In this document: positions 38,535-47,358 of the stretch, piece by piece
Layout of the letters: each line of letters opens with the position of its first letter
Numbering within the stretch: the first letter of the stretch is position 1
Assembly (NCBI GenBank): GCA_964016885.1
Contig: OZ024740.1
Span: forward strand, 4,369,836-4,433,835
Direction: 5' to 3'
Length of the DNA stretch: 64,000 nt
From: Eledone cirrhosa
Lineage: Eukaryota > Mollusca > Cephalopoda > Octopoda > Eledonidae
The notes under the pieces: model-generated
Told to the model about the DNA's origin: nothing
Databases searched by the model: none
Seen by the model: only the letters and a program-made list of their open reading frames with translations
Translations under genes and position numbers: made by a program

Positions 38535-38863
38535 TAATAATTCACCATACATATAGAAAAACTCAAGAGAGAGGGAGTACTATATATAGAGAGAAGGATA
38601 ATAATTATTTAGCTATAGTGTTAAGCAGTTAGAAAAAGACGGAGAGAAAGAAAAAACTGGAGATAAAGAAAAAGAAAAAACGGAGGGAGAGAGGGGGAAG
38701 GAAAGGAAGAGAGAGAGAAAATATAAATATATAGGAGGAAGTGAAAGAGAAACAAGAGAGAAATAGGAGAGGCAAACGAAAGCGATAGATACATAATAAT
38801 TCATCATACAGAAAGACAAACCCAAGAGAGAGGAGAAAGTGCTATAAAGAGAGAGAAGGATAT
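38378..38863. repeat. Roughly 231-bp purine-rich tandem duplication next to the PLE2 pseudo-LTR
   Basis: The block starting near 38379 (TTATAGTGTTAAGCA, then purine-rich, then GAGGCAAACGAAAGC and GAGAGAAGGATA) recurs from about 38610. The copies differ by many small substitutions and indels. The minus-strand open frame here, rich in Leu, Ser, Phe and Pro, is a by-product of the pyrimidine-rich strand and not a gene. Confidence 0.75.
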
Positions 38864-39359
38864 AGTTACATCTTTACGTCATGTCATATCAATTTGAATT
38901 ATCAATTCATATGAAATGGATAATAAGAATGCAAATATCGATATTGATGAATGAGACATAGATATATAATATGAGAAAATAACATTGTTCAATAATGACC
39001 ATATGTTTAGTTTCAAACTCTGAGGTCAATATACCAAAATCTGAGATAAAACCTTCAAAAAATTACCCTATTTATAAAAATACGGAAATATATATGTATA
39101 TATATATACACGTATATGTACTTTCTGAAAAAAGAAAAAATAGAAAATTATGTCTAACTCTAGTCAATAATATAGACATACACATGACTTTACCTAATCA
39201 ACCTTATAATTTCTTGTGTCATACAAAAAATTTCTTGTGTTATAAAAACTTCACTGTACATATACATAAATATACGATTAATATTCATGTTCTCACATAT
39301 ATGATTACCGTTTATGTATTTAATGTTATGCATATCTGTAACATATACAAAACCATACC

Positions 39360-39393
<34 letters not shown>

Positions 39394-39948
39394 AAATCTG
39401 CGTGAGTTTACCAGCATCTTTATGCACATATACAGACACATGAACACATAAAATAAACTCTGTAAACCTTCTATATGCATGTTAATACACATATGGCCTT
39501 TGTATAGAGATAATCAAATATCAATATATCAGCACAGAAACATCAAAACATTAAAATACTTTTAACACATTATAGAGTATCTCAGGCCAAAATCAATATG
39601 CTTCATATATTTACTACAGAAATGTACCCTTCCCATATTTCAAAACAATATATTGCAAAGTTAGTTATAAGCTATCAGAGTCAAATAATAAATAAAAACC
39701 AAAAATTATTTAACAAAAATTATTTAAAAGATTTAGAAGACCCAGTGATTCTACGGATGCCCTTATATTTAGTATAGAAATTTATCTTGCGTAAAATTTA
39801 TTTAATACATTGGGAGCATATACACTTTAGAGTAGTTTATTACATCTTTGTTTATATTTAGGAAGAAGGTTTAAAAAGAAAAAGGTGAAGGAATCAAATG
39901 ATTTATCGTCAGGTTTCATATATTAACTAAATTTCTTAATTAATTATA
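38864..39948 (-). other. AT-rich 3' UTR of PLE2
   Basis: It lies between the endonuclease stop and the pseudo-LTR. It is strongly AT-rich, with TA microsatellites near 39092-39110 and 39358-39385. The open frames on both strands are low-complexity Ile/Tyr/Asn-rich readings without family features. Confidence 0.6.
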
Positions 39949-40560
39949 CTACATTTTAAATTTATATTTATATTTAAACGTTGAGTTCAATCTATGTCTG
40001 CAGCAACTGAATAAATTGCTCCTTAAATTAAAGGAATTTTTGGACTTTAATATAAAGAATACCTCCTCCACACAGAGATCACATGTCTCTGATGAGGAAT
40101 TAAAGGGAATTCCCTTTGAGACAATATTCCAAAACATCGAATACTCAACATTATCTCGTTTAAGTTGCCAGAGTAGGCTTGATAGCGAAGTTGAGGATTT
40201 TTTGCTTGGATCTGTGAAAGAATTCTTATGATTATTGAAGCGAAGTTTAAATTCTGTCGAGGTTGAACCAACATAGTTGAAAGAATTTAAGTTAGTTTTA
40301 ACATTACAATTGTATACTACATTTTTAACTAAGCAATTGTTATTTAACGGACAGTTAGATTTATTTCTACAGTTACAGTTATTTAATTGAATATTGTTTG
40401 GGTTATTATTGGTATTTTGGTTAGGTTTTAAATTCCTATTATTAATTCTGTTAATATTTTGTGCTAAATTTTTGGTGGGCGAGTAAGTTAATTTTATAGC
40501 ATGTCTATTAAAAATTGAGTGATATTTATGTGTTCTAGGGAAGCGTTTGTCAAGAGCATT
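39949..40560 (-). CDS. GIY-YIG endonuclease domain of PLE2 (5'-truncated ORF)
   Basis: About 203 codons are open on the minus strand without interruption. The frame has no start Met, because it begins at the truncation joint (LDKRFPRTHKYHS). The order is an Asn-rich linker, a Cys cluster NCNCRNKSNCPLNNNCL, then VVYNCNV and NYVGSTSTEFKLRFNNHKNS (the GIY-YIG core of Penelope-like elements), LSSLLWQLK, FWNIVSKGIPF and CDLCVEE with a terminal CRHR. These match the usual C-terminal endonuclease of Penelope-like retroelements, which nicks target DNA to prime insertion. The corresponding part of PLE1 is frameshifted, so this is the best-preserved endonuclease here. Without the reverse transcriptase it cannot act alone in retrotransposition. 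Confidence 0.88.
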   Translation of the reverse strand, partial: NALDKRFPRTHKYHSIFNRHAIKLTYSPTKNLAQNINRINNRNLKPNQNTNNNPNNIQLNNCNCRNKSNCPLNNNCLVKNVVYNCNVKTNLNSFNYVGSTSTEFKLRFNNHKNSFTDPSKKSSTSLSSLLWQLKRDNVEYSMFWNIVSKGIPFNSSSETCDLCVEEVFFILKSKNSFNLRSNLFSCCRHRLNSTFKYKYKFKM

Positions 40561-40561
40561 A

Positions 40562-40930
40562 ATTTATCTGTTGCTTTCGTTTGCCTCTCTTATTTCTTCC
40601 TTGTTCCTTTTCACCTCCTCCTTTCTTTCGCTCCCCTCTATTTCTCTGTTTTTTCTTTACCTCCGTTTCTTCTTTCTCTCCGTCTTTTTTCTAACTGTGC
40701 TTAACACTATAACTAAATAAGTATAAACAAATCACTACCCAGACAGCGTCCTAATTTAATGGTCGCTTATAATATGGTACGTCAAAATTATTTATAAAAC
40801 TGCTTATATATTGTATTTTATCTGACGAAGGCATGCCATATTAAAAATATGGTATCCCTGAAATATGTATAATGAAATAAATATTGGTTTTATAAATATA
40901 GTTTCCATTTGTTTAATATCGTATATATAT
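40562..40930 (+). repeat. PLE2 pseudo-LTR, inverted copy (5' end)
   Basis: Inverted relative to the element's coding strand and joined directly to the truncated endonuclease frame at 40560-40562. It contains the pyrimidine-rich block and then the hammerhead motif. The outer end GTTTAATATCGTATATAT runs into a (TA)n tract. Confidence 0.85.
40815..40878 (+). ncRNA. Hammerhead ribozyme, type I (PLE2, inverted copy)
   Basis: Helix I is 40815-40821 (ATTTTAT) with 40872-40878 (ATGAAAT), seven pairs including one G-U. Core CTGACGA is at 40822-40828. Helix II is 40829-40841 with 40847-40859, 12 pairs with one C-C mismatch and one G-U. Core GAAA is 40860-40863. Helix III is 40863-40865 with 40868-40870, three pairs and a 2-base loop. 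The cleavage nucleotide is A at 40871, after U. All core bases of the hammerhead consensus (CUGANGA, GAAA, UH) are present. Minimal helix III hammerheads are known in Penelope pseudo-LTRs. Confidence 0.8.
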
Positions 40931-41020
40931 ATATATATATATAACGAAGAAAATGTGGTAAGGAACCAGGTGGACCATAACGCACCAAAGTACTCAATAC
41001 TTGAGGTAGTAGAGTGGGTA

Positions 41021-41137
41021 ATAGGAACCAGTAAGACCCCGACAGCTGAGCTCAAGCCGTTTCGACGGCTAATTCTGGACAGAATTAGCCGTCGAAACGG
41101 CTTGAGCTTGAGCTCAGCTGTCGGGGTCTTACTGGTT

Positions 41138-41142
<5 letters not shown>
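41021..41142. repeat. Snapback palindrome, 57-bp arms, 2-base spacer
   Basis: The left arm (41021-41077) is the exact reverse complement of the right arm (41080-41142), except that the right arm has a 6-base insertion duplicating GCTTGA. The spacer is GA. The arms contain AGCCGTTTCGACGGCT. It lies between the (TA)n tracts at 40921-40942 and 41141-41188. Its origin is unknown. It may be an inverted duplicate of the end of another mobile element. Confidence 0.93.

Positions 41143-41188
<46 letters not shown>
41141..41188. repeat. (TA)n microsatellite
   Basis: Perfect TA units directly between the palindrome and the left end of PLE1. The shorter tract at 40921-40942 marks the right end of PLE2. 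Confidence 0.95.
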
Positions 41189-41194
<6 letters not shown>

Positions 41195-41197
<3 letters not shown>

Positions 41198-42010
41198 GAG
41201 ATTACATGAATCAAAGTTCTGTTTAAATCATTTATTTGCTTACAATTGTTTCTTCCAAACCGAGGTTTGGAGTCTTCGGATCAATTATTCAGTGATTTTT
41301 AACATACTTGACCTCCTTTTCAGCACAAGAGACATATAGAAACATATGTATATTTTGACCCACAGTGGGTTGACATCCATTATAATAATATGGCATGGTA
41401 ATTTAAATACAAAGATTACAGTCATATTAAAGGACAAAGTTAAAGTTAAAATTAAAATTAAAATTAAAATAAAACATTGGCAGTTTACTCAGATAAAGCA
41501 AGAGGAAAGTTTGGAGTAGCCAGTGTATGCAACAGTCACACGTGTCCTATTTATACAAGATTATAGTGCGGCAGATTGTTACATGTAAAACAAGCAGTCA
41601 AAGCAGGCAATCAAGAGCATCATGGGGGCTGTACTAGTAAAGCATTATTCACACACACCTGTACGATATAGAAGCCCGTGTGTAGAGAAACACCAAAAAT
41701 ATCAAAAATATTACAAATGAGAAGTAAAACAGCACCACTGTCCTCGTACACACCACCACTCTCACAATCCAGGAAACGCAATTTATAGACTACATGTCCA
41801 TCACACAATCCACGATGATTCAACATTGGGTGCCTGGTGAACCATGCTAGAACATCACAGCTTGTCGTTCTTTAGTTCGATTCTATAGAGCAGGTTGTTT
41901 TTGTTGTGAGAGTTGACATCGTATTATATTCCGGAAGTGTGTGTGTGATTAAGGGGAGTTAATGCGTAATGGGGGGTAACTAGCTGATTTCTATAGCTAA
42001 ATTTATTATC
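41195..42010 (-). repeat. PLE1 pseudo-LTR, inverted copy
   Basis: Reverse complement of 45598-46419. It differs by a few substitutions and by lacking a 15-base stretch found near 46057-46071 in the right copy. It carries the TATA-like TATTTATA (41548-41555, minus sense) and a hammerhead-like motif in antisense to the polymerase. Confidence 0.9.
41236..41284 (-). ncRNA. Hammerhead-like motif of PLE1 (inverted copy)
   Basis: Minus-strand copy of the motif at 46329-46377, with CCGAAGA, a CCAAACC/GGTTTGG stem, GAAA, a short ACA/TGT helix and a UA site. Helix I has one mismatch (TTGAT against AGCAA). The core C at position 4 replaces the usual U, so activity is doubtful. Confidence 0.45.
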
Positions 42011-42349
42011 CCACTGTGGATCAATATATACATATGTTTCTATATGTCTCTTGTGCTGAAAAGGAGGTCAAGTATGTTAAAAATCACTGAATAATTGCTC
42101 CGAAGACTCCAAACCTCGGTTTGGAAGAAACAATTGTAAGCAAATAAATGATTTAAACAGAACTTTGATTCATGTAATCTCTATATAACTGCTCTGTAAA
42201 ACAACTGATGTTGTTATATTGAGCTATTTATCTTACTGGTAATAAGATAGTAATAAATTACTGTCTTTTACTATTTAGGGTATAAAATATATATAACTAT
42301 AAAAGGTTTTAGTATATACATAACCATAAATAGTATCCTTAATACTATT
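42011..42349 (+). repeat. PLE1 pseudo-LTR, direct partial copy upstream of the polymerase
   Basis: Matches 46245-46577. It begins at CCACTGTGGATC, directly abutting the inverted copy, and lacks the TATA-like segment of the complete pseudo-LTR. It includes the hammerhead-like motif and ends about 45 bases before the first ATG. Confidence 0.9.
42095..42143 (+). ncRNA. Hammerhead-like motif of PLE1 (upstream direct copy)
   Basis: Helix I is TTGCT (42095-42099) with AGCAA (42139-42143), five perfect pairs. The core CCGAAGA is at 42100-42106; the consensus is CUGANGA, so only position 4 deviates. Helix II is CCAAACC (42109-42115) with GGTTTGG (42118-42124), extended by one T-A pair but with a C-A mismatch next to the core. 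GAAA is 42127-42130. Helix III is ACA/TGT with an AT loop (42130-42137). The cleavage base is A at 42138. Of the three copies, only this one has a perfect helix I. The fold is convincing; the C4 change makes catalysis uncertain. Confidence 0.5.
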
Positions 42350-42392
42350 AACTGCTCCATACTGTTGAGCTGACATACAATAAATTACCAGT

Positions 42393-44828
42393 ATGCTGAT
42401 CAAAGACCAACTCCCTATGTCAACCAAGAACATACCAATACCATCCAAAAATACATATGAAAAATTATTGATCGACAGTGTAAATTCCTTTATCAATAGA
42501 GTGAGATGGAGGACATTCCATTATGATAAAAACAAATCTAACAAGGTTAATAATACTAACAAATTTGACTCCTTCGGCTTTAAAACCTTTAGAAGCCCGC
42601 CTCATAACACACTACTAAACTCCTTTGAAAATGACCTAATAAAACTAGTTAAGAATATTAAATACAAAAAGCACCGTAATAAAAACAACACCTTCTTAAA
42701 CAAACTTAGCACCTCTATTAATGATTTCAAAACTAGTAATAAAATTATTGTACATGCGGACAAAACTAATAACATATACAGCCTAGATTATAATACTTAT
42801 AGAAAGTTTATATATAATGAACTACATAAAAGCTACAAGGAAACCACTATGAAAAACTTAGAAGATATTAACATGGAAGGCTATAATATAGTGTCCAAAC
42901 TAGGACTCCAGAAACATACACAACCATATACCCCAAACCTCCCTAGATTCTCTCTGAAGGACCATAAGGAGGACTTCATTAGCAACCCCTCGATTAGACT
43001 TATCTGCCCTTCCAAGTCTGACATTGGCATTATCAGTAAGAAATTTTTAGATAAAATCATCCCACAGATTAAACACAAGATTTACCTTAAACAATGGGGA
43101 AATACAGGTGAAGTGATTGAATGGTTCAAAGATATCAAGGATAACAAGGATAAAAAATTTATTCAATTTGATATCAATTTATACTACACCTCTATTTCCC
43201 CTATCCTATTAAATAAGGCACTTATCATGGCCATGGACAATAGTGACCTGACTAGACCCCAGATTGATGTCATACTTGCGGCCCGTAAAACAGTAATCAC
43301 CTTTGAAGACCAATTATGGACCCGCAAAACAACTTCGACATAACCATGGGATCTAGTGACTCGGCGCAGGTCACTGATTTAGTCGGCCTATATTTACTTA
43401 ACAAAATCCATAAGGACCTTCCATACCTCAACGGTGGTTTGTACCGCGATGATGCACTTCTACTTATAGATTATAAAAAATTCAATATAGAAAGAACTAG
43501 AAAACTATTGCACAAGACATTCAAAAACTATAACCTTAGTATTACCATGGACAAAAACACTAAAAACGTTAACTTCCTGGACGCCACCCTCTACCTAGAC
43601 TCAAAGATATATGCACCTTTCCACAAACCTAATGAAAAACTCATTTACGTAGATACCAAGTCTAACCACCCTAGATATATATTAAACTCTATCTCTAAGA
43701 GAGTATCTAATAGAATCTCTAATCTATCCTATGACGTAAACATATTTAGCAAAAACTCGCAATATTATAATCAGGCATTAGCTAGATCAGGCCATAATAT
43801 AGAGATCGAGTTCCTACCTACAAAAACACATAGCTACAACATTATTTCGCACAACATGTCCATGAGGAAATTTAGTAATAGGAATAGCAACCACACACAC
43901 ACTAATACGGAGGATACCAACAAAAGTAACCCACACCACAGAAATTACCATAGTACCATAAAAAGAAACAACTCACCAGACATAAAAAACAAAAATAGAA
44001 GAAGAAATAATACATTTTTCAACCCTTCTTTCAATCTAAACGTCTCTACCAACCTACCTAGAGCTTTCTTCTCACTACTAGATAAAAACTTCCCATCCGG
44101 CCACAAGTACCATAGTCTTTTAAACAAAAACACTATTAAAATCTCCTACTCTACTACGCCTAACATAGCATACCACATAGCTAGTAGCAATAAAAGAAAA
44201 ATTAATTCTTACTTCCAGCAAACTAAATCACAACAGACGATAAACCTTCAAAATAACATTATAGCAACTAACCCTAATATCAATAGAAATAATAGTAATA
44301 GCACTAGTGTAAACAATAACGCTGGGAACGTCAACCCACATAACCATAACCCTATAGCTACCATCCAGACTTCTACACAACATAATAACCGGCAGACTAA
44401 CACCCATAATTGTAACTGTAGATCAAATAGAACCTGCCCTTTAGATAAAAAATGCTTAACCAAGGATATCATATACTCATGCACAGTCACAACTAGCAAC
44501 TCTTCTGAAACCTATATAGGCTCTACTTCAAAACCAGATACAATTCGCACCTCCACTCTTTCAAAAAAACAGTCTAGCCAACTCCACTTCACTATCTAGC
44601 TACATACACTATCTAAAAACTAAAAATAAACCATATACACTTAAATGGGAAGTGATAGGTAACGCGACATCGTACAAACCACCTAATAAATTTTGTAACC
44701 TCTGTCTACTAGAGACCCATACTATCATCTTCTCAAACCATAACCTCCTTAATAAAAAATCAGAAGTGTTCGCGTCTTGCCAACACCGCTTCCGACACTC
44801 CTTTCAAAACTTTAAACCCAATATATAA
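42393..44828 (+). pseudogene. Penelope-like reverse transcriptase with GIY-YIG endonuclease, frameshifted
   Basis: About 810 codons lie across three frames. The first part (42393-43343) has the N-terminal IIVHADKTNNIYSLDYNTY block, LKDHKEDF with RLICPSKSDIG, and catalytic motif A (FIQFD, D at residue 260). A one-base deletion in an A-run near 43330 shifts to the second part (about 43316-44599), with VGLYLLNKI, the catalytic GLYRDDA motif C, NVNFLDATLYLD and SNHPRYIL. This is followed by an Asn-rich linker, the Cys cluster CNCRSNRTCPLDKKC, and IIYSC with TYIGSTS (GIY-YIG). A second shift near the A7 run at 44563-44569 moves the reading to a third frame ending CNLCLLE and ASCQHR, with its stop at 44826-44828. 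The enzyme would copy element RNA at nicked target DNA. The shifts make this copy inactive unless they are sequencing errors. The 62-83-codon open frames on the other strand are incidental. Confidence 0.92.
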
Positions 44829-45597
44829 CAATGTCAGACTTGAACCCGTCACCACCTCTAGCAACAATCATCAGGGGCACACCTTACACCTCATCTCCAC
44901 ACCCATTAATCCACTTTAACGCAAATAGTGACATCCTCCTAGTACCTTTTACCCTAGAGATATCCCCATGTACTTCTACTTTTGGTATATTGGCCTTCAA
45001 TTACTTAGACTACATTACACCAATATATAATTAATGTAAACTTTAAGCACGGAATTGGTTGTGCTAACATTGTCCTGTGTATGTAGTGCCATCATTGGAT
45101 AAATGGAAGATTAAGTAATTAATTTATTAACATAAAAGAGCTATATAATCTATATGCTGAGTGCAATGAATTATGTACAGGTGATGTATGAGTTATAAAT
45201 ACATGTATGACTTGATGGTCATATTAGTGTCTTTGTAAGTGAGAATTGATCTCTGGACTACCCTAGTGATATTTAACTTTGCCATGCAATCAGACATGCA
45301 ATGACCCAGAGCTTACCAGGAGTTATATATAGAAGTGATTCTAATAAGATCCTGCCAGGTTCTGTGGGTGGACTACACTTACAAAGATCATTGATTTGGC
45401 GATCTGACTCTTCATGTGGAATATTCGGTGGTGGCACTCTATGATAGAAGGTAATCATCCTAATATGAACACGTTAGTACTTCTTGATAGACTACACTGT
45501 AATCTATAGATAAGATACTTAAATTTAGAAATTGTTTATAACCTTATATGATAGGAACACATTTGAGACACCATTAATGTACGTTAGGATAATAAAT
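44829..45597 (+). other. 3' UTR of PLE1
   Basis: It follows the polymerase stop and runs to the start of the complete pseudo-LTR. There is a 67-codon open frame at 44831-45034 without any family feature. Nothing else is recognised. Confidence 0.6.
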
Positions 45598-46042
45598 TTA
45601 GCTATAGAAATCAGCTAGTTACCTCCCATTACGCATTAACTCCCCTTAATCACACACACACTTCCGGAATATAATACGATGTCAACTTTCACAACAAAAA
45701 CAACCTGTTCTATAGAATCGAACTAAAGAACGAGAAGCTGTGATGTTCTAGCATGGTTCACCAGGCACCCAATGTTGAATCATCGTGGATTGTGTGATAG
45801 ACATGTAGTCTATAAATTGCGTTTCCTGGATTGTGAGAGTGGTGGTGTGTACGAGGACAGTGGTGCTGTTTTACTTCTCATTTGTAATATTTTTGATATT
45901 TTTGGTGTTTCTCTACACACGGGCTTCTATATCGTACAGGTGTGTGTGAATAATGCTTTACCAGTACAGCCCCCATGATGCTCTTGATTGCCTGCTTTGA
46001 CTGCTTGTTTTACATGTAACAATCTGCCGCACTATAATCTTG

Positions 46043-46050
46043 TATAAATA
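46043..46050 (+). promoter_or_regulatory. TATA-like box in the PLE1 pseudo-LTR
   Basis: TATAAATA on the element's sense strand, about 290 bases upstream of the hammerhead-like motif. It is also present in the inverted copy, but absent from the shorter upstream direct copy. A promoter role is inference from the motif alone. Confidence 0.35.
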
Positions 46051-46328
46051 GGACACGCGTGCATGCCACACGTGTGACTGTTGCATACACTGGCTACTCC
46101 AAACTTTCGTCTTGCTTTATCTGAGTAAACTGCCAATGTTTTATTTTAATTTTAATTTTAATTTTAACTTTAATTTTGTCCTTTAATGTGACTGTAATCT
46201 TTGTATTTAAATTACCATGCTATATTATTATAATGGATGTCAACCCACTGTGGGTCAATATATACATATGTTTCTATATGTCTCTTGTGCTGAAAAGGAG
46301 GTCAAGTATGTTAAAAATCACTGAATAA

Positions 46329-46377
46329 TTGATCCGAAGACTCCAAACCTCGGTTTGGAAGAAACAATTGTAAGCAA
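46329..46377 (+). ncRNA. Hammerhead-like motif of PLE1 (downstream direct copy)
   Basis: Same fold as 42095-42143. Helix I is TTGAT (46329-46333) with AGCAA (46373-46377), with one A-G mismatch. The core CCGAAGA is 46334-46340, the helix II arms are 46343-46349 and 46352-46358, GAAA is 46361-46364, and cleavage would fall after A at 46372. Two such sites bracket the polymerase, so a unit-length RNA of about 4.2 kb would be expected if both cut. Confidence 0.45.
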
Positions 46378-46674
46378 ATAAATGATTTAAACAGAACTTT
46401 GATTCATGTAATCTCTATAGAACTGCTCTGTAAAACAACTGATGTTGTTACATTGAGCTATTTATCTTACTGGTAATAAGATAGTAATAAATTACTGTCT
46501 GTCACTATTTAGGGTATAAAATATATATAACTATAAAAGGTTTTAGTATATACATAACTATAAATCCTTAATACTATATGTATATATATGTATGTATAAA
46601 GAACATCAAAAATGAAAAAAAATACATAAAAACAAGACAATGATGGATTATTAGTCTAATGCTTGATTTATCAT

Positions 46675-46815
46675 TATTATTATAATCGGTAGAGCGTCAG
46701 ACAAGATGTTTTGTGGCATATAGTTATGACTGAGTTCAAATCCCTCTGAGGTTAGATATCAGTAACACACTGGCATTAATTTAATCAACTTTTCCCTTCC
46801 CCCAAATTGTTAGCC
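46675..46815 (+). mobile_element. Degenerate tRNA-derived SINE
   Basis: ATCGGTAGAGCGTCAGACA (A-box-like head) followed by GAGTTCAAATCCC (B-box-like) and a shortened body AACACACTGGCATTAATTTA. Same family layout as 37107-37305, but more decayed. Confidence 0.7.
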
Positions 46816-47077
46816 TCTAAATTGAAAACCATCGTTATTAAGTTCTTTTCCCTAAATGATGCCCCCATCCAAAGGACGCCCGGAGCCAACGCCCCCCTGC
46901 ACGCTACAGTCTGTCTCTATCATGGGTGAGAACACTATAGTGGCTGGATCATTAAACCATTTCTATAAATTATTAGGTCCATAGGTAAAAATACATTACA
47001 ATATAATGTTGTTGATAAACACAAATATAAACATATAACAAAAACAATTAACTATTGTAATGTTATTTATGTATATA

Positions 47078-47183
47078 TACAGGATGGCCCCAATAAATGT
47101 ATACACACTTTGATTACCTGTACAGGCAATATTTATTAGAATGCTGTTGATGTGTGTATATATTTTTTGGGGACACCCTGTAT
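47078..47183. mobile_element. Mariner-type MITE
   Basis: About 106 bp with inverted ends: TACAGGATGGCCCCAATAAA on the left, and on the right the reverse complement form TACAGGGTGTCCCCAAAAAA. TA dinucleotides lie at both edges, fitting the TA target preference of Tc1/mariner elements. It has no coding capacity, so it would need transposase from elsewhere. Confidence 0.75.
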
Positions 47184-47358
47184 ATTATTTAATAAAAAAA
47201 AGAAAGAAAGAAATTATGAACTGATAACTCTAAAAAAGATGTCAAATTCTAAATTGAAGCCAAAGTGAAAGTAATGGTTTAATATTTTAGGTGTAATGTC
47301 TACTTTTAAATTATATTATACAAAGCATATAAATAAATTTACAGTAGAATAATATAAT

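Larger units (their letters stand above)
38166..40930 (-). mobile_element. PLE2: 5'-truncated Penelope-like element
   Basis: A minus-strand element bounded by inverted repeats of about 369 bp (38166-38534 and 40562-40930). In its own orientation the order is: inverted pseudo-LTR fragment, an open frame for the linker and GIY-YIG endonuclease (40560 to 39949), an AT-rich 3' UTR, then a sense pseudo-LTR. The reverse transcriptase has been lost by 5' truncation, and the truncation point is fused to the inverted pseudo-LTR. That arrangement is known for Penelope-like elements. Both pseudo-LTRs carry a hammerhead ribozyme motif. The outer ends abut TA-rich DNA. Confidence 0.85.
41195..46577 (+). 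mobile_element. PLE1: nearly full-length Penelope-like retroelement
   Basis: About 5.4 kb. The order is an inverted pseudo-LTR (41195-42010), a direct partial pseudo-LTR (42011-42349), a polymerase-endonuclease frame (42393-44828, frameshifted), a 3' UTR (44829-45597) and a complete direct pseudo-LTR (45598-46577). Reverse transcriptase plus GIY-YIG endonuclease together with pseudo-LTRs in mixed orientation is diagnostic of Penelope-like elements. The pseudo-LTR copies are very similar, suggesting a fairly recent insertion. Both ends lie in TA-rich DNA. Confidence 0.92.
45598..46577 (+). repeat. PLE1 pseudo-LTR, complete direct copy
   Basis: About 980 bp, starting GATAATAAATTTAGCTATAG and ending CCTTAATACTAT. 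It contains a TATA-like box (46043-46050), a TTTTAA hexamer run (about 46141-46176), the palindrome CCCACTGTGGG (46244-46254) and a hammerhead-like motif. A 68-codon open frame (45772-45978) is preserved in the inverted copy simply because the two copies are recent duplicates. Confidence 0.9.

Noticed and set aside
38613..38825. Minus-strand open frame rich in Leu, Ser, Pro and Phe
   Set aside because: Reading of a pyrimidine-rich strand within a duplicated PLE2 segment; no membrane-protein family signature.
40089..40130. CTGATGAGGAAT on the plus strand resembling a hammerhead core
   Set aside because: It is the antisense of the PLE2 endonuclease coding sequence, and no matching helix I, GAAA and cleavage site could be placed around it.
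41021..41142. CGAAAC within the palindrome as part of a hammerhead
   Set aside because: No CUGANGA core lies upstream on either strand. Only the palindrome itself is supported.
41620..41826. 68-codon open frame in the inverted PLE1 pseudo-LTR, also at 45772-45978 on the plus strand
   Set aside because: Preservation in both copies is explained by recent duplication. No domain or start context is visible.
42393..44828. Reading the two PLE1 frameshifts as programmed frameshifting
   Set aside because: They fall in A-runs inside conserved domains, where small indels or read errors are the simpler explanation.
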